Positions 49,173-60,900 of a stretch of DNA of 64,000 bases are shown here, piece by piece (the first letter of the stretch is position 1; the number at the start of each line of letters is the position of its first letter). The stretch lies in NCBI GenBank assembly GCA_002189035.1, contig NEEC01000008.1, forward strand, positions 3,286,001 through 3,350,000, in the 5' to 3' direction. The notes under the pieces are model-generated. The model made no database searches and was not told the origin of the DNA. It was given only the letters and a program-made list of their open reading frames with translations. Source of the DNA: Utricularia gibba (Eukaryota; Streptophyta; Magnoliopsida; Lamiales; Lentibulariaceae). The position numbers were made by a program, and so were the translations under genes.

Positions 49173-49734
49173 CATGCTGCAAGACCAGTTCCTTAACATC
49201 TGCCTGCGATGAGGTGAGCTTTTCTCACACAGCACTCAATCTGAGAAGCTAGAGCTTTCATTTCTGTGGCTCCAAGTCAAGGAAGGTCATGGAAGCATTA
49301 GTCCTATTTCGGAATGCTTGTCTTGATCTTCTTGTTCTGATTCTGCAAACAGGTTATTGATCCTATCTGCTTCAACAGCAAGGGAATTCTGACCAAGTTT
49401 GCTCTTTCTTGTAAACGGATGTCTGAAAAATGTATGTTAGTAAGCCCAATTGATCATTGGTCCATCCAAACTACAGAAATATCTTCAGCTGGGCCCAATT
49501 TGGATATGGGCCCAATCCACCGATGTATTTGGATACGCGGCATGGGCACCGGATGAAGCATGTCTTGCGCTGAAAGAAACGGAAATGACGAGGTATTGGC
49601 CTCGGGCTTTCGATGGCGCCGTCTTCCTGGGATTCGGGATTTGTTTGTATTGAGTCTCGAATGAAAGAGATGCAGGTTTGACTGTGGTTTTAATCTGGCT
49701 ATTGCATCTGTGATTGCTGTTGGAGTCCAGTTGA
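49173..49734 (+). other. Intergenic: LCBK2 3' UTR and MSL1 promoter
   Basis: LCBK2 3' UTR runs to about 49420, followed by the MSL1 promoter and leader. No other gene was seen. Confidence 0.5.
49443..49514 (+). promoter_or_regulatory. Site II cluster upstream of MSL1
   Basis: AGCCCA lies at 49443-49448 and palindromic TGGGCCCA at 49490-49497 and 49507-49514, about 220-290 bp before the MSL1 start. This motif is typical of genes for mitochondrial proteins in plants. Confidence 0.6.
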
Positions 49735-51789
49735 ATGGCGTCATTGAGGGCTTTCACGCTGAAGCTGAAACACTTGTCTCCGTCTTTGGAATCTGCTTGT
49801 CGGTTTTACTCAAGATCACTCGCTGCGTTTGAAAACACACGATTCAGAGAAAACCCTAGGGTGTCTGAGCAGAATGGTTTTGGAGGTAGTGCTTCCGCAA
49901 TTTATGGTCAGCATTCTGTTGGCTTTTATATGAGTAGAAGGTACTCGAATGGGATACTGGGTTTTTCAGGACTTCAGAATGGGTTTTCGGTTTCTGGGTT
50001 TAATCGTTTCCATAAGCATGATCGCCGATTCTTTTCATCACCCAGTGGAACCAAAGATAGCATAGCCCAGACCGTGAACTCCGTTTCCAGTGCCAGTTCC
50101 GTTGGTGGTGGTGATTGGCCAGAGAAAGTTAAGGAAATTTCAGAATCAATTTTTGGGCATGAGCTTTTTCCTTATACTCAGCGATTGCTAGAATCCCATC
50201 CTTATCTTCGTGATGTGATTGTTCCTTTTGGTGGGACTCTCTTTGGAACTATTTTGGCTTGGTCTTTACTGCCAAGAATCTTTAAAAGGATCCACAGATA
50301 TTCAACTCAAGGAACTGAAGGACTGTTTGCTGGAAGCTCCTTGTGGCGTGCAGTACCTTATGAGAAAAGCTTTTGGGGTGCGCTGGAATCTCCTGTTAGA
50401 TACTTCCTTACAATCATGGCATTCTTAGAACTGTCAGTTGCTCTACGTATTCCTGTTTTCTATAGTTTCTTGAAATGGGTTTTGTAATCTTGGAGATTCT
50501 GATTATGTTGAGCTTGATGCAGTGGGCAGATGATTGCTCCTGCAATTATCGCATCTCAATATGTTGTACATGCTTGGAGAGGTGGCTTAGTTATTGCACT
50601 CGTATGGTTTCTAAATCGATGGAAAGTGAATGTGATATCCCGTGCTGCCGCTGCTAAAAGCATGGACAAAGTTGAGAGAGATAGGTTGTTAGCTTTGGAC
50701 AGAATATCATCTTTAGGGCTATTTGCTTTTGGTTCACTAGTTTGTGCTGAGGCTTCTGGAGTTGCAATTCAATCTATTTTGACAGTGGGAGGCATAGGAG
50801 GTACATATTTTCAATATTTGGCTTTAGTCTTCAGATACTTCCAATGTCATAGCTTTAGGTCAGCTAAACTTCTCTTTTACTGTTCTACAGGGGTGGCTAC
50901 TGCATTTGCGGCCAGGGACATACTTGGGAATCTTTTTAGTGGTTTATCTGTACAAATGTCTCAGCCCTTTTCCATCGGTGACACAATCAAAGTATGTGCT
51001 TTGCTTAGTCTTATCAGTTGGTTTGATACGTATTTTCACTGCTTATTTATCTTTTTCATTCCTCCATATGGAAGCATTCCATTACTGTTCTAGAGTGGCC
51101 AAGTTGCTAAAAAAGGTTTCTCATCAAATCAAATGCATGACATCCGATGAGAAGTATGTGGTTTTTAATCTTATCTCTCATCCTTCTTCCTTCGAATGCA
51201 ATCATCTATGCAGGCTGGATCTGTAGAGGGTCAAGTTATAGAGATGGGCCTTACAACAACATCTCTGCTAACTGCTGAAAAATTCCCGGTCATTGTCCCG
51301 AATTCCTTGTTTTCCAGCCAGGTGTGCTGTATGCTACTTCGCCTTTTTGATCTTCAGACGCCAGTCTCTATTCATTCTTCCATTTTCAGGTCATTGTAAA
51401 CAAGTCACGCGCCAAATGGCGTTTCATCATCAAACAAATCCCTCTCCGAATCGATGATGTTGAAAAGATCCCTCAATTATCAGAAGATATTAAGTCCATG
51501 CTTAAATCAAATTCACATGTATTTCTGGAAAGGGAGCCTCCCTACTGCTTCTTGTCTCAGATTGCGGACTCATACGCAGAACTCACCCTCGGATGCAATC
51601 TCAAAGACATGGTAAGCCTTATACTGTAATTCTTTTGAAGACATCACACTTTCTTTGCTGTAAAACCCTTTCTGATCATGTTCAACTTCGCAGAACAAGG
51701 AAGCCGAGCAGGATATTCTGCTTCAAGCGGTTCGCATCATCAAAAGCCATGGCGTGGAGCTCGGCAAACCACCGGATAATACTTCCTGA
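49735..51789 (+). CDS. MSL1: Mechanosensitive ion channel protein 1, mitochondrial (MscS-like)
   Basis: The six exons are 49735-50432, 50523-50800, 50891-50991, 51214-51321, 51390-51611 and 51694-51789 (1503 nt, 500 aa). The N-terminus is Arg/Ser-rich with few acidic residues (a mitochondrial presequence, about residues 1-100). Then come helices around RDVIVPFGGTLFGTILAW, RYFLTIMAFLELGQMIAPAII and GGLVIALVWFLNRW. The MscS pore and beta domain follows: ILTVGGIGGVATAFAARDILGNLFSGLSVQMSQPFSIGDTIK, GSVEGQVIEMGLTTT and VIVPNSLFSSQVIVN. MSL1 is an inner-membrane mechanosensitive channel that dissipates excess membrane potential. The exon 1/2 junction (GAA CT|T GGG CAG) was chosen because it keeps phase into MIAPAI. 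Confidence 0.95.
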
Positions 51790-52867
51790 TGATGGTAACT
51801 AAGCCTTGAGCCTCTCTCTCTCTCTCACTATGACCTTGTTCATAGCGCTATGCTCTCTTGACAATGTGCACCTGAACCAAAGCCCACAGTGCAAAAAACA
51901 TGTTTGATGATATCCCTATGTTCATAGCACCATGCTGTTCGATCTTCTAGTGATAGAAAAACGGTCGCATTCGAAACAGAATTGCTCATTTTAAATTACT
52001 CTTTCTTGAATTGGCCAGGTCAAGGGAACTTGTTGTATAGCAACTTTCTTGAATGCAAATATTTACTTTTTTTTTAGTTTTTTAAATCTATGAAATTAGT
52101 TTGACAGCATAGTACCGTGTCTGAATATGGGCCAGTCCATTCTTAATAGCGCAGGCCCACTGGACCACAACTCCAACCCAAAAGGAAGACACGTGTCATT
52201 CATGGAAAATCGCACCGTTTTCGACCGTTGCATGTTGGCGCAGGATAGCCTGGTAACCCTCTTCTCTAGGCAACTACGCCATGTGCATGGAATTAAATAT
52301 AAAAATTCAGATATAAAAAGGTATCGCTTTTTTTTTTTTAACTGTCTGCAAGGAAAATTAGATTATCAAAAAGGAAGGTGGTTACTATTTATTATTTTAG
52401 TGTGGGATGCCATCTTTTGGAACTTTGGGATGCTATTTATGAAAGAGTTCGAGTGGCTTGCGTTTGTAGTGTTGAATGCATCAACCAATCCTTAGTGGGG
52501 AATTCTGGAATCTGCAGCAGTGAGATAAAGGCGAAGTCTTCTTGTTGCTTTGCCAGCTGAACGCCGACCCTACAGGCTCTCTTCAGGCTTCGTTGTCGAT
52601 TTTTTGTTTCTGTCGTCTTTCTTCCTCATTCACACACTGCAACTGGATAATCTTCAGACAACCCCACTTCAATCTGACCTCCCGGATGCTTCATTCTTCT
52701 ACCCATTTTCCAGGAGGAGCTTTCTGACGTGACTGCCAAGTCTCTGCTCTGAACGTCGTTGTTGTTGTATCCCGGTTGGGTTTTTTATTTGCGTGTTGAT
52801 TCAGAAGGCAACATTTTGCTGTTCATTTTGAGATAGAGGCGTTGATCTAGCGGTGGGCTGAAAAAGG
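51790..52867 (+). other. Intergenic: MSL1 3' UTR and kinase promoter/leader
   Basis: MSL1 3' flank, then the promoter of the receptor-like kinase with TGGGCC at 52128-52133 and GGCCCA at 52154-52159, and a long leader that may be spliced. Short ORFs at 52540-52730 are not recognised and are probably leader sequence. Confidence 0.45.
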
Positions 52868-54755
52868 ATGACTGTTTTTGATACGGGTTCTCTGGACATT
52901 ACACTGTCCAGGAGGACCTCGATTTTCGGGCTGCATCTGTGGGTGGTTATAGGAATAGTCCTAGGAGCCTTGATTGTGCTTTTTCTGTTCCTTGTTTCGC
53001 TTTGTATCACAGCGCTCCGTCGTTGCGGTGGGTGTAGAGCGAAGCTCCATGGCTCTGCCTCGGAAGCCACTCCAGTTGTTTCCAAGGAAATAAAGGAGAT
53101 TTTGCATGAATCTGCTGCCGATCAACGTCCGGTCCCTCAGGTTTATGTTTGAGTGATTCAATGGATTTGCTTTGGGCTGAGAATAAAGATGGGTTCTAAT
53201 TCAATTCCAAATCCTTTTCAGTCTGTTCCAGAGATTCACGTAGATATCGGGAAGGTGGAGCACAGAGTGGTGTTCTCCGATCGAGGTGCATCGAGTGAGG
53301 AGAGTAGGCTGACAACTAAGACTGCAGATTCCGGCTCCGGCTGTGGCCTTTCCCTGCCGGAGGTCTCTCATTTAGGCTGGGGAAGATGGTACACATTGAG
53401 AGAGCTAGAGATCGCCACCAATGACTTCTCTCACGACAACGTGATTGGTGAAGGCGGATACGGCATTGTCTATTACGGAGTCTTGAATGACACCACACGA
53501 GTTGCTATAAAGAATTTGCTCAACAACAGGTAACATGAACTCGAGTAAGCCACTAAAAGAACTACAATTACCTTGGTTGAATAGAGTGACAGTATGTTCT
53601 ATGGCCAGGGGTCAAGCTGAGAGAGAGTTCAAGGTGGAGGTGGAGGCCATCGGGCGGGCAAGACACAAGAATCTCGTAAGGCTATTGGGATACTGCGCAG
53701 AAGGAGCTCACCGGTAGTTTACCAGTTCTTGCTACATGTATCAACAGTTATCCCATTGTCTGATGCTGATCTTCAAGACTTTTTGCCTTGATGCTCTTAG
53801 AATTCTGGTTTACGAGTACGTTGACAATGGAAATCTGGATCAATGGCTTCATGGAGATGTAGGGGAAATCAGCCCCTTAACTTGGGGCATTCGAGTGAAC
53901 ATCATTCTAGGAACCGCAAGAGGGTATCTGCTAAAACACAAAATGCTTGGCCTAGCAGCTTTCTCTACTCCTGTGTTGATCATTTGTTCATGTTCGTCTG
54001 TTCGGCAGCTTGGATTACCTGCACGAGGGCCTCGAGCCGAAGGTCGTCCATCGAGACGTGAAGTCGAGCAACATACTCCTCAGTCGCCACTGGAACCCCA
54101 AGTTGTCGGATTTCGGGTTGGCTAAGCTCTTGAACTCAGACACATCCTACGTGACAACCAGAGTGATGGGAACCTTCGGGTTGGTTTTCTTCGAGTTCTT
54201 GAAATGGTCACCATTATATTCTAGTGCTCATTTGCTGTTGAACCAGTTACGTTGCGCCTGAATATGCGTCCACCGGAATGCTGAACGAGAAGAGCGACAT
54301 CTACAGCTTCGGGGTACTAATCATGGAGCTCATCACAGGGCGATCTCCGGCCGATTACAGCAGGCCAACTGGAGAGGTGAGTTCAAAGACAGCTTCTCCT
54401 ACTTCCCATTTCCCCATCTCTGATCCCTAAATCCGCGATCTCCCAATGACAGGTCAATCTAGTTGGATGGATGAAGAACATGGTGGGTGAGGGGAAATCT
54501 GAGGAAGTAGTTGACCCAAAGCTGCCTCAGAGGCCGGCCCCAAAAGCTCTGAAACGCTTGATCATGATCGCTCTCCGATGCGTCGATTCAGATGCGAAGA
54601 AGAGACCCAAAATCGGACATGTCATCCAAATGCTGGAATTTGAGGACCTGCTCTCCGTTGATGTTAGTGAATGATCTCTTCCCCCTTCCCCTGCACTTAC
54701 AGTAACCAGTTTCTTGGTGAAAATGCAGGAACTTGGAGCCACTGGAAAAGAGTGA
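52868..54755 (+). CDS. Receptor-like serine/threonine kinase, At1g01540 subfamily
   Basis: The eight exons are 52868-53140, 53222-53529, 53609-53713, 53801-53923, 54009-54179, 54247-54376, 54453-54662 and 54729-54755 (1347 nt, 448 aa). A short N-terminus is followed by one membrane span (about residues 24-50). A juxtamembrane region with IDIGK-like [15 protein letters not shown] and [15 protein letters not shown] leads into the kinase domain: P-loop [18 protein letters not shown] (lysine near residue 187), catalytic [13 protein letters not shown] (HRD), [36 protein letters not shown] and the C-lobe Arg in [14 protein letters not shown]. All catalytic residues are present, so it should be active. 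No ligand-binding ectodomain exists. The short last exon (ELGATGKE) is reached by a weak GTTAGT donor; without splicing the protein would end VSE. Confidence 0.92.
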
Positions 54756-55111
54756 ACTTCACCTTAGCGCGTGTTGGAGAATATATATACATTTTCTATT
54801 AAAAAATAGAAAAAGATATACAGGGATTTTGTAATAGAAAAATTTAAGGCTACCAATTTGTTGCATGTGGGTAGGCAGGATCACCTGTTACCACCCACGC
54901 CATATCCTATCATGTACCAATTTTTGAGTATTTCCACAAATTATTTTTTATTTAAATTAGAATATATCCCAACATAACTTATGATTTTAACATAATTTTT
55001 TTTTTACAATAGATTGAAACGATTTATTAAATCTATTGTAAAAATATTATAAAAATAAAAATAAATGAATTTAAAATAATGAATCTACAAATTTTTGATT
55101 TCAAAATAACA

Positions 55112-55157
55112 GGCCCAAAGTTTTGGGGCCCAAAACTCTCGCGTATGCATGGGCCCA
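55112..55157 (+). promoter_or_regulatory. GGCCCA/TGGGCCCA cluster in the BPS1 promoter
   Basis: GGCCCA is found at 55112-55117 and 55127-55132, and TGGGCCCA at 55150-55157, upstream of the likely transcription start of the BPS1 gene. Confidence 0.5.
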
Positions 55158-55617
55158 GGACCAGATTGCAACACGTGAGAGGATCAACGGTCGGATATTT
55201 TTCCACACCCCTGCTACCAATAAGATGACTCCGCGTGTCTATGAGCGGTCGACTGGCCACACCGACATCGAACTTATCGCCATTCTTTTCCAATTGTAAA
55301 ACCTCACAAATGTCAAGCCTATAGGAAAGCTAGTTTGCGTGAACATTTGTGTTATCTCCACTTTCTCTCGCACTTTCCGAAGAACGTTCATCTCTACGAC
55401 TGGTTCCTGTTCGAACCGTTGACCGGCGTATTTGGTGAGATTTGGATGATTTGTGCGTTATTTATTTCTCAGGCTTACGGATCATGACTATGCGCTACCT
55501 TTGCTTCCCGATTTGATTTTTGGCTGCTATGTTTGCCGGTAGTGATTAGGGTTAGACCAGCGGTAGTTGACGCTTTTTCGATTACTGTTTTTCTTCGGAA
55601 TTGGTAAGCAGATGGAA

Positions 55618-55893
55618 GATCTGATGAATTAATTTGGGCTTTCTGGTTCTTTTCGTGATTCTTTTATGCTCAACTGCTGTAATAATCTCCGATCTAACTG
55701 AAGCTTGACTGATGATGTTTATGGATCTGCTGTGCTCCGGATCTGATGATTTTTGTGGATCTGATGAATGAATTTGGTCTTTCTAGTTTTTTTTTCTTGT
55801 TTATTGTATGCTCGAGTAAACTCAGATCTGATAACTGAAGTTTGACTGATGATGTTTATCGATCTGCTTGTGTTCTATATCTGGTCTGTCGGT
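55618..55893 (+). repeat. Diverged tandem duplication (two ~138-bp units) in the BPS1 leader intron
   Basis: Unit 1 begins GATCTGATGAAT at 55618 and unit 2 begins with the same 12 bases at 55758. Both carry an ACTGAAG-TTGACT block and GATGATGTTTAT followed by GATCTGCT at matching offsets (134-140 bp). The copies differ by substitutions and small indels. Confidence 0.7.
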
Positions 55894-56024
55894 GCGCTGC
55901 ATAGGATTTTGTTGCGGCGTTTGGTGCTTCCATTTTTGGGGTTACGTATTAGCTTTACATCGATCTTGCAATTTCCATGTGGAATTCAGTGCTTCAATCT
56001 CGATTTGTCTGAGAGTTACACGTT

Positions 56025-56088
56025 GCTGTGCTCCAGATTCTGCTTCTACTTATGCAGCTGTGCTCCAGATTCTGCTTCTACATATACA
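56025..56088 (+). repeat. 32-bp tandem duplication in the BPS1 leader intron
   Basis: GCTGTGCTCCAGATTCTGCT recurs 32 bp downstream (starts 56025 and 56057), and the copies match through TTCTAC before diverging. Confidence 0.85.
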
Positions 56089-56156
56089 GATCTGCATTTG
56101 TGTGCTTCGTTTATTGACTTATCTTTGTTGCTTCAGGTTTGAGTTGAGTTATTAAC

Positions 56157-57155
56157 ATGAGTCGTGCACAAGTACCTCACTGGTCGTTCCTTAAGTCTGG
56201 AAATCCGTTTCATATGTTATCACCCAAGGGCTCGCCACGGTCTAAAAAGCTAGTCTCTTTATTGGATAATTTTGAGGAGACATTGGCAGTGACTCTCAGA
56301 AAGCTCAAGCCCGATAAAAAGGAAGATGTCCTTCGATTGTCATGGATTAGGTTAGCAATGATCTCGCTTTCTAACATTCATTCTGAGGTTATAAATCTGA
56401 TGATGGACCTGGAAATACCTGTCTCTGATTGGGATGAAAAATGGATTGAAGTGTATCTGAACAATAGCGTGAAGCTGCTTGACATATGCAATGCTTTTAC
56501 CTCAGAGATTTCACATCTCAAGCAAGCCCACCTCTTACTTAAATGTGCCTCTCATTGTCTGGATGGTGACTCCCAAAAGAAGTTGCGGGCTTGTTCATAT
56601 CTAGATTCATGGAGGCCTCAGCTTTCTGAAAAGAATCCTCAGCTTGATAGCTGCTCCGCAATCCTAGATGGCCTGGTCCAAATACTTGACCAACCTAAGG
56701 TGAAAAACTCTGCCAAGGGGAAGGTTCTGATGCGTGCTTTGTACGGAGTTAAGGTGTTCACAGTTTCAGTTTGCAGTATTGTTACCGCTGCATTTTCTGG
56801 CTCTAGCAAGAAGCTACTGCACATCCAGGTCTCTGGGACATACTTGTGGGCTGAGGCTTTTGCTGATCTTCAAGCCTTCCTAAGCACGGAAATCCGGAGA
56901 TCACTCTCAGCGGGAAATCCAACTGTAGTTAAAGAGCTAGAAGCTGTCGACGCAGACATAAAGATGATATCCCCTATTCTGAAAGGTGAAACCGACACTG
57001 TCAAAGGCAAAGCATTGCAAGTGTTGGCTTCAGACTTGAGCAAATCTTCAGAGAATCTAACGCAAGAATTGTATCTCCTATCCGAGGAGGTTGACAAGTT
57101 CTTCCGGGTCGTTCTGGCTGGGCGTGATGCTCTGCTTTCTCATCTCAGGGATTAG
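56157..57155 (+). CDS. BPS1: BYPASS1-related protein (BPS1-like)
   Basis: An intronless CDS of 332 aa after a leader intron. The protein begins MSRAQVPHWSFLKSGNPFHMLSP and shows the family's conserved features: LLDNFEETLAVTLRKLKP, LSWIRLAMISLSNIHSEVINLM, LDICNAFTSEISHL, LLKCASHCLDG, an internal hydrophobic stretch KVFTVSVCSIVTAAFSG, and a helical C-terminal half ending KFFRVVLAGRDALLSHLRD. Arabidopsis BPS1 restrains production of a root-derived mobile signal that arrests shoots; the biochemical activity is unknown. A chloroplast or membrane location reported for relatives cannot be judged from this sequence. It faces RIC1 tail to tail. Confidence 0.93.
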   Translation: MSRAQVPHWSFLKSGNPFHMLSPKGSPRSKKLVSLLDNFEETLAVTLRKLKPDKKEDVLRLSWIRLAMISLSNIHSEVINLMMDLEIPVSDWDEKWIEVYLNNSVKLLDICNAFTSEISHLKQAHLLLKCASHCLDGDSQKKLRACSYLDSWRPQLSEKNPQLDSCSAILDGLVQILDQPKVKNSAKGKVLMRALYGVKVFTVSVCSIVTAAFSGSSKKLLHIQVSGTYLWAEAFADLQAFLSTEIRRSLSAGNPTVVKELEAVDADIKMISPILKGETDTVKGKALQVLASDLSKSSENLTQELYLLSEEVDKFFRVVLAGRDALLSHLRD

Positions 57156-57951
57156 GATGTTTTCTCCATCAACGATGTTGCGGCCAGCAAAATGAAAGGA
57201 ATCGCCATTGTAAAGTGAGAAGAGGGAGGGCTTGCACTTGTGAGTGTCTTCGTCTAATTTGTTATCGGGTTTTCATGGTAATGTGGCTGCTAAAGAGATC
57301 TGAGTTCTTGTAATGTGTATGTTAACAGTAGTTGGTCATCTCTCCCCAAACCCACAGGCATGATGTTGAAGTATCACAACGCCATAGCTGACAACCTCGG
57401 TTTCCTACCAGCTTTCAGCGTCCCAGAAACCCGCCGTATCCCAGTCTCACCACATCGTAACTCAAGCAAGGCCAATTAATAGACTAAAACATGTTTCTGC
57501 CAGATCCGGCGTGTGCCTACCTCTGAACCGACATCACGATGGATGGGTTCGGGTTTCGTAAAGCAAAGGAAGCGAATCCCGAGTTCGATATCTCGAGGAA
57601 ATAAACCTGGACTTACAAATGGAACCGATTCGGGTACCAAAAAAATTGTGTACTCTATAGAAATGAATCCTAAGAACTTCCCCCAAGTCCCAAGAGAGAA
57701 GAAAAAAACATAGGAGACGAGGGGCATTCGCCTTATTTACACGTACAACTGCCTCGCTACTGCTATAACCAATGCAACAATGATGAACCAAAAAGTCGTC
57801 TCGGCGAATGCTCCTACCCTGTGAACGCTGCAATACTAAAACATGCGAGACCTCTGTTCGTCTTGCTGATGAGAACAAGTTCATCACATCTGGCTGAGAA
57901 CCCAGAAAACCCCGCCGTTCGGTTCTGTAACCCTTTCGTAAAAACCTCGGA
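57156..57951. other. Convergent 3' ends of BPS1 and RIC1
   Basis: This stretch holds the 3' UTRs of the rightward BPS1 and leftward RIC1 genes. Open frames on both strands between 57470 and 57960 have no domain resemblance and are treated as chance. Confidence 0.45.
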
Positions 57952-60900
57952 TCATGTTTCATCCACTTGGTTTATGGACGATAGCCTTGACTCCAACTCT
58001 TGGAGCAAATCGTTGTACTCTGAGAAAGACTCCTGTGCCTAGTATCACAGTAGCAGTAATTATGCAGTCAAAGAACAGAGCTTTCAGCTCAACAGTTTGT
58101 TGAAAGAAATAACACACACCTGTAAGCTAAGGCGGTAGGCTGTCCACAAGCGTACGTCGTGCCTGAACAAGTCGAAAAGAACCTGAAATGCAATAAACAT
58201 GTGAAATTGAGCTGATCTTTGCAATAAACTGCAAGAATCATGGATTGAAGCTGAGTCGAGCATGAGCCTTCAGCAGATGAACTCATCCAGATGGGGGGAG
58301 GGGATGGTTGAATGCGGAATGTACCTCAGATCGCCTCAGCAGTGTGGCCAAGACCACTATCCACTCTTTAAACTTGACTGAACACATGTGTGCCAATAGG
58401 AACTCGGCATCTAGACGGCTTTGCAAGGTTCCCATTTGAAGCTATGATGTGAAAGAAGATATACTCAACGAAAGAATCAACGTTAAACAGTATCTAGCAG
58501 GACTGCTTATGCCTAAAAACGGTAAATAAGTGAATGACCAGCTTGTTCTAATTTAAAGTACGTCTTGGGCACCATATTTTATGTTTCATATTTTGAATAT
58601 ATGGGAATCATTGTTTCCTGCATCTAGAAGAAACCATAGTCCAAAATCAACTGACATGTACTATGCCACATGAATCTATATATAAAGGTTACCTTCTGCC
58701 TAATCATTTCGAGGCCCGATGAAAAACTTTCCAAACGGGCACTTCCACGTCCTTCTCGTTGAAGATACTCCTGCAATAAAATTCAGTGCACCGCTTAATC
58801 TCCATTAAGCGAAAAAAAAAAAAAAGTTACTAAAAAGAGCAAAACATACCACGAGATCAAATTGTGCTCCTTTTACAAATGCAACAAGCTTTGAAAGCTC
58901 TTTTCCCGACATCAAGTAGCTTGCATGGCTTTCTAAAATATTCTTAACAGAAGCTATATGTGCACTCTGCTCTTTGAAAGATGACCTGCTACACAATTAT
59001 GTTACAATGGATCAGTAGCACTACTAGCAAAGCAAAATAGATGCTTAAACAGGGGAAAACATACCTCTTAGAATCTTGAGGTTGATTCTCAAAACTAGAA
59101 GGCAAGAGGAAATATTCAAAGAACCGAGGAGAATCTCCGTCAGAAACCACACCCGAGGGCTCGTATTCTCTCCCTGACCTTAACAAATACCTCACCTAAT
59201 ACACGGAAGATTTAACAACTAAGCATTTGCCACAAAAATATGAGCCCTGGTATCTAAAAATGAAGATTATGGGTGTACCAGCTCTCCAGCAAGTTCGTAC
59301 AAAGAATCATCGAGCGTAGCCTGGAAAAAAACATGCATTAGTGCCTCTGAAAACAGATATCAATGATGACCGTGATAAATAAAAAAAAAACAGATCCATG
59401 ATCACCTGCAACAAACGCAAGGCACAATATTGACTCACAGCAGAACCCTCGAGTTTATCGATAACCTGAAAACATAAAAAAAGTACCTTGATCAGCATCC
59501 ACAAACATTCATGAACATCATTAGAGATGTGGTACCAAGGAGTAAGCAAGATATGAAACAATTCGATGCTCTAACCAAAGAAAAAGCATGTGTGATTTAT
59601 GAGCAGAACGGAGAAAACAATTAGAAGGGAACTCACAAGAATATAGCAGGCTGCAGTTCGGTACCATCTACGTTGAAAGCACTCCTCAAACAACCTTGAC
59701 ATTGAAGAAAAAAGTGTATATTCAATTGCTATTAGAAAATCTAATAAAAAAGTATGCTATCTAGATTATATTACAGAAAGAGAAAAAACTGTATCTGGGA
59801 TGCCATCTTATGAACTACTTGCACTCTAACAATGTAATCATTTAACTCTAAAATGAGTATTGTTGGTAGAATATAGCTATAACTGAGATCTGCAGAAATA
59901 TTTGGGTAAGCAGAAAAGCCTAGTTTCATACTCAGTGGACCTCCCAGATGCAGAAAACAAATCTCCCCAATGCCGACCATCAGTTTTTCTTGCTACACTA
60001 ACGACAACATCATAATATTCAGGAAAATTTCTGATGAGATCACATGTCTTCCCCAGGAGAGAAGAAGTATGATTGGAAACTGTGTCCAGGCTTTTCCCTG
60101 TGGTATGCCTGAAAAAAATGGTAGAAATATGAAGCCTTATTGACAAAGGCTTTAGTGAGATGAAAAAAATATATACATCAACAGAAGCTTGAAAGCAGAG
60201 TCGTTAAAATTTAATTAGGTACCTAAAGAACAACTCAATGTGCCAAAACAGTAGAATAGAGAAAAAGAACGTGATGAATCAAAATTTTTAAACACTAAAA
60301 AAGATTTCTCAAATTGAATAGAGCTCAGTTCAAAATTTCAGTTGAACAGGCTCTCTTCCACATTCAATTTAGCTAGTCACTCAATATGTAAAATCGTTTG
60401 AAAACAATCACCTGGAAACTTCTGCTTCAAAAACAGTAAAAAGAAGCCATTCCAAACAATGAGAAAAGTGTGGCTTCTCAGCAGAAAGCTGTGCCAAGCG
60501 GAGAGCCTGATCCCTCTTGTCCCTCTGAAATCCATAAAAAAAGGTCAAATCCGAGTATAATAGGAAATAGCATATTTTTCATCTTTTCCATGCAAGTACC
60601 AAACAAAAAAAACAATGCTGATCAGACTCATGTTCTCTGTAAATAATATGGTTGAACGACACATCCACCAAAAAGGGTGCAGCAAGGAAGCAAGCATGGC
60701 AGGCACATGGTTTTTACTTCTACGGTCTAATAAATAAGATTAGTCTTGACTGTCAAAATAAAATCATTAACCTGAAGGAGATGCCTCAACAGGCAATGCA
60801 ATATGGTTTGTGCTTGAGGAGCTGTTTCATAACAGGGAAACTCTGTACATGAAGAAGAAGATACTCTCTGGGAAACCCCAACAACCACACCCGCGTTGGG

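Larger units (their letters stand above)
54756..56156 (+). other. Intergenic: kinase 3' flank, BPS1 promoter and large 5' UTR intron
   Basis: AT-rich kinase 3' flank runs to about 55090, then the BPS1 promoter. A leader exon probably ends near 55434 (GTATTTG|GTGAGA), and its ~700-bp intron runs to TTGCTTCAG near 56137, just before the ATG at 56157. The intron holds the duplications listed separately. Confidence 0.5.

Noticed and set aside
55618-55893. C/D-box snoRNA in the BPS1 leader intron (TGATGA and CTGA motifs)
   Set aside because: The motifs recur because of the tandem duplication. I saw no terminal stem next to C and D, and no convincing guide region.
57534-57962. 142-codon minus-strand ORF downstream of RIC1
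   Set aside because: It falls in the RIC1 3' UTR on the same strand after the stop. Its composition is not protein-like and no family is recognised.
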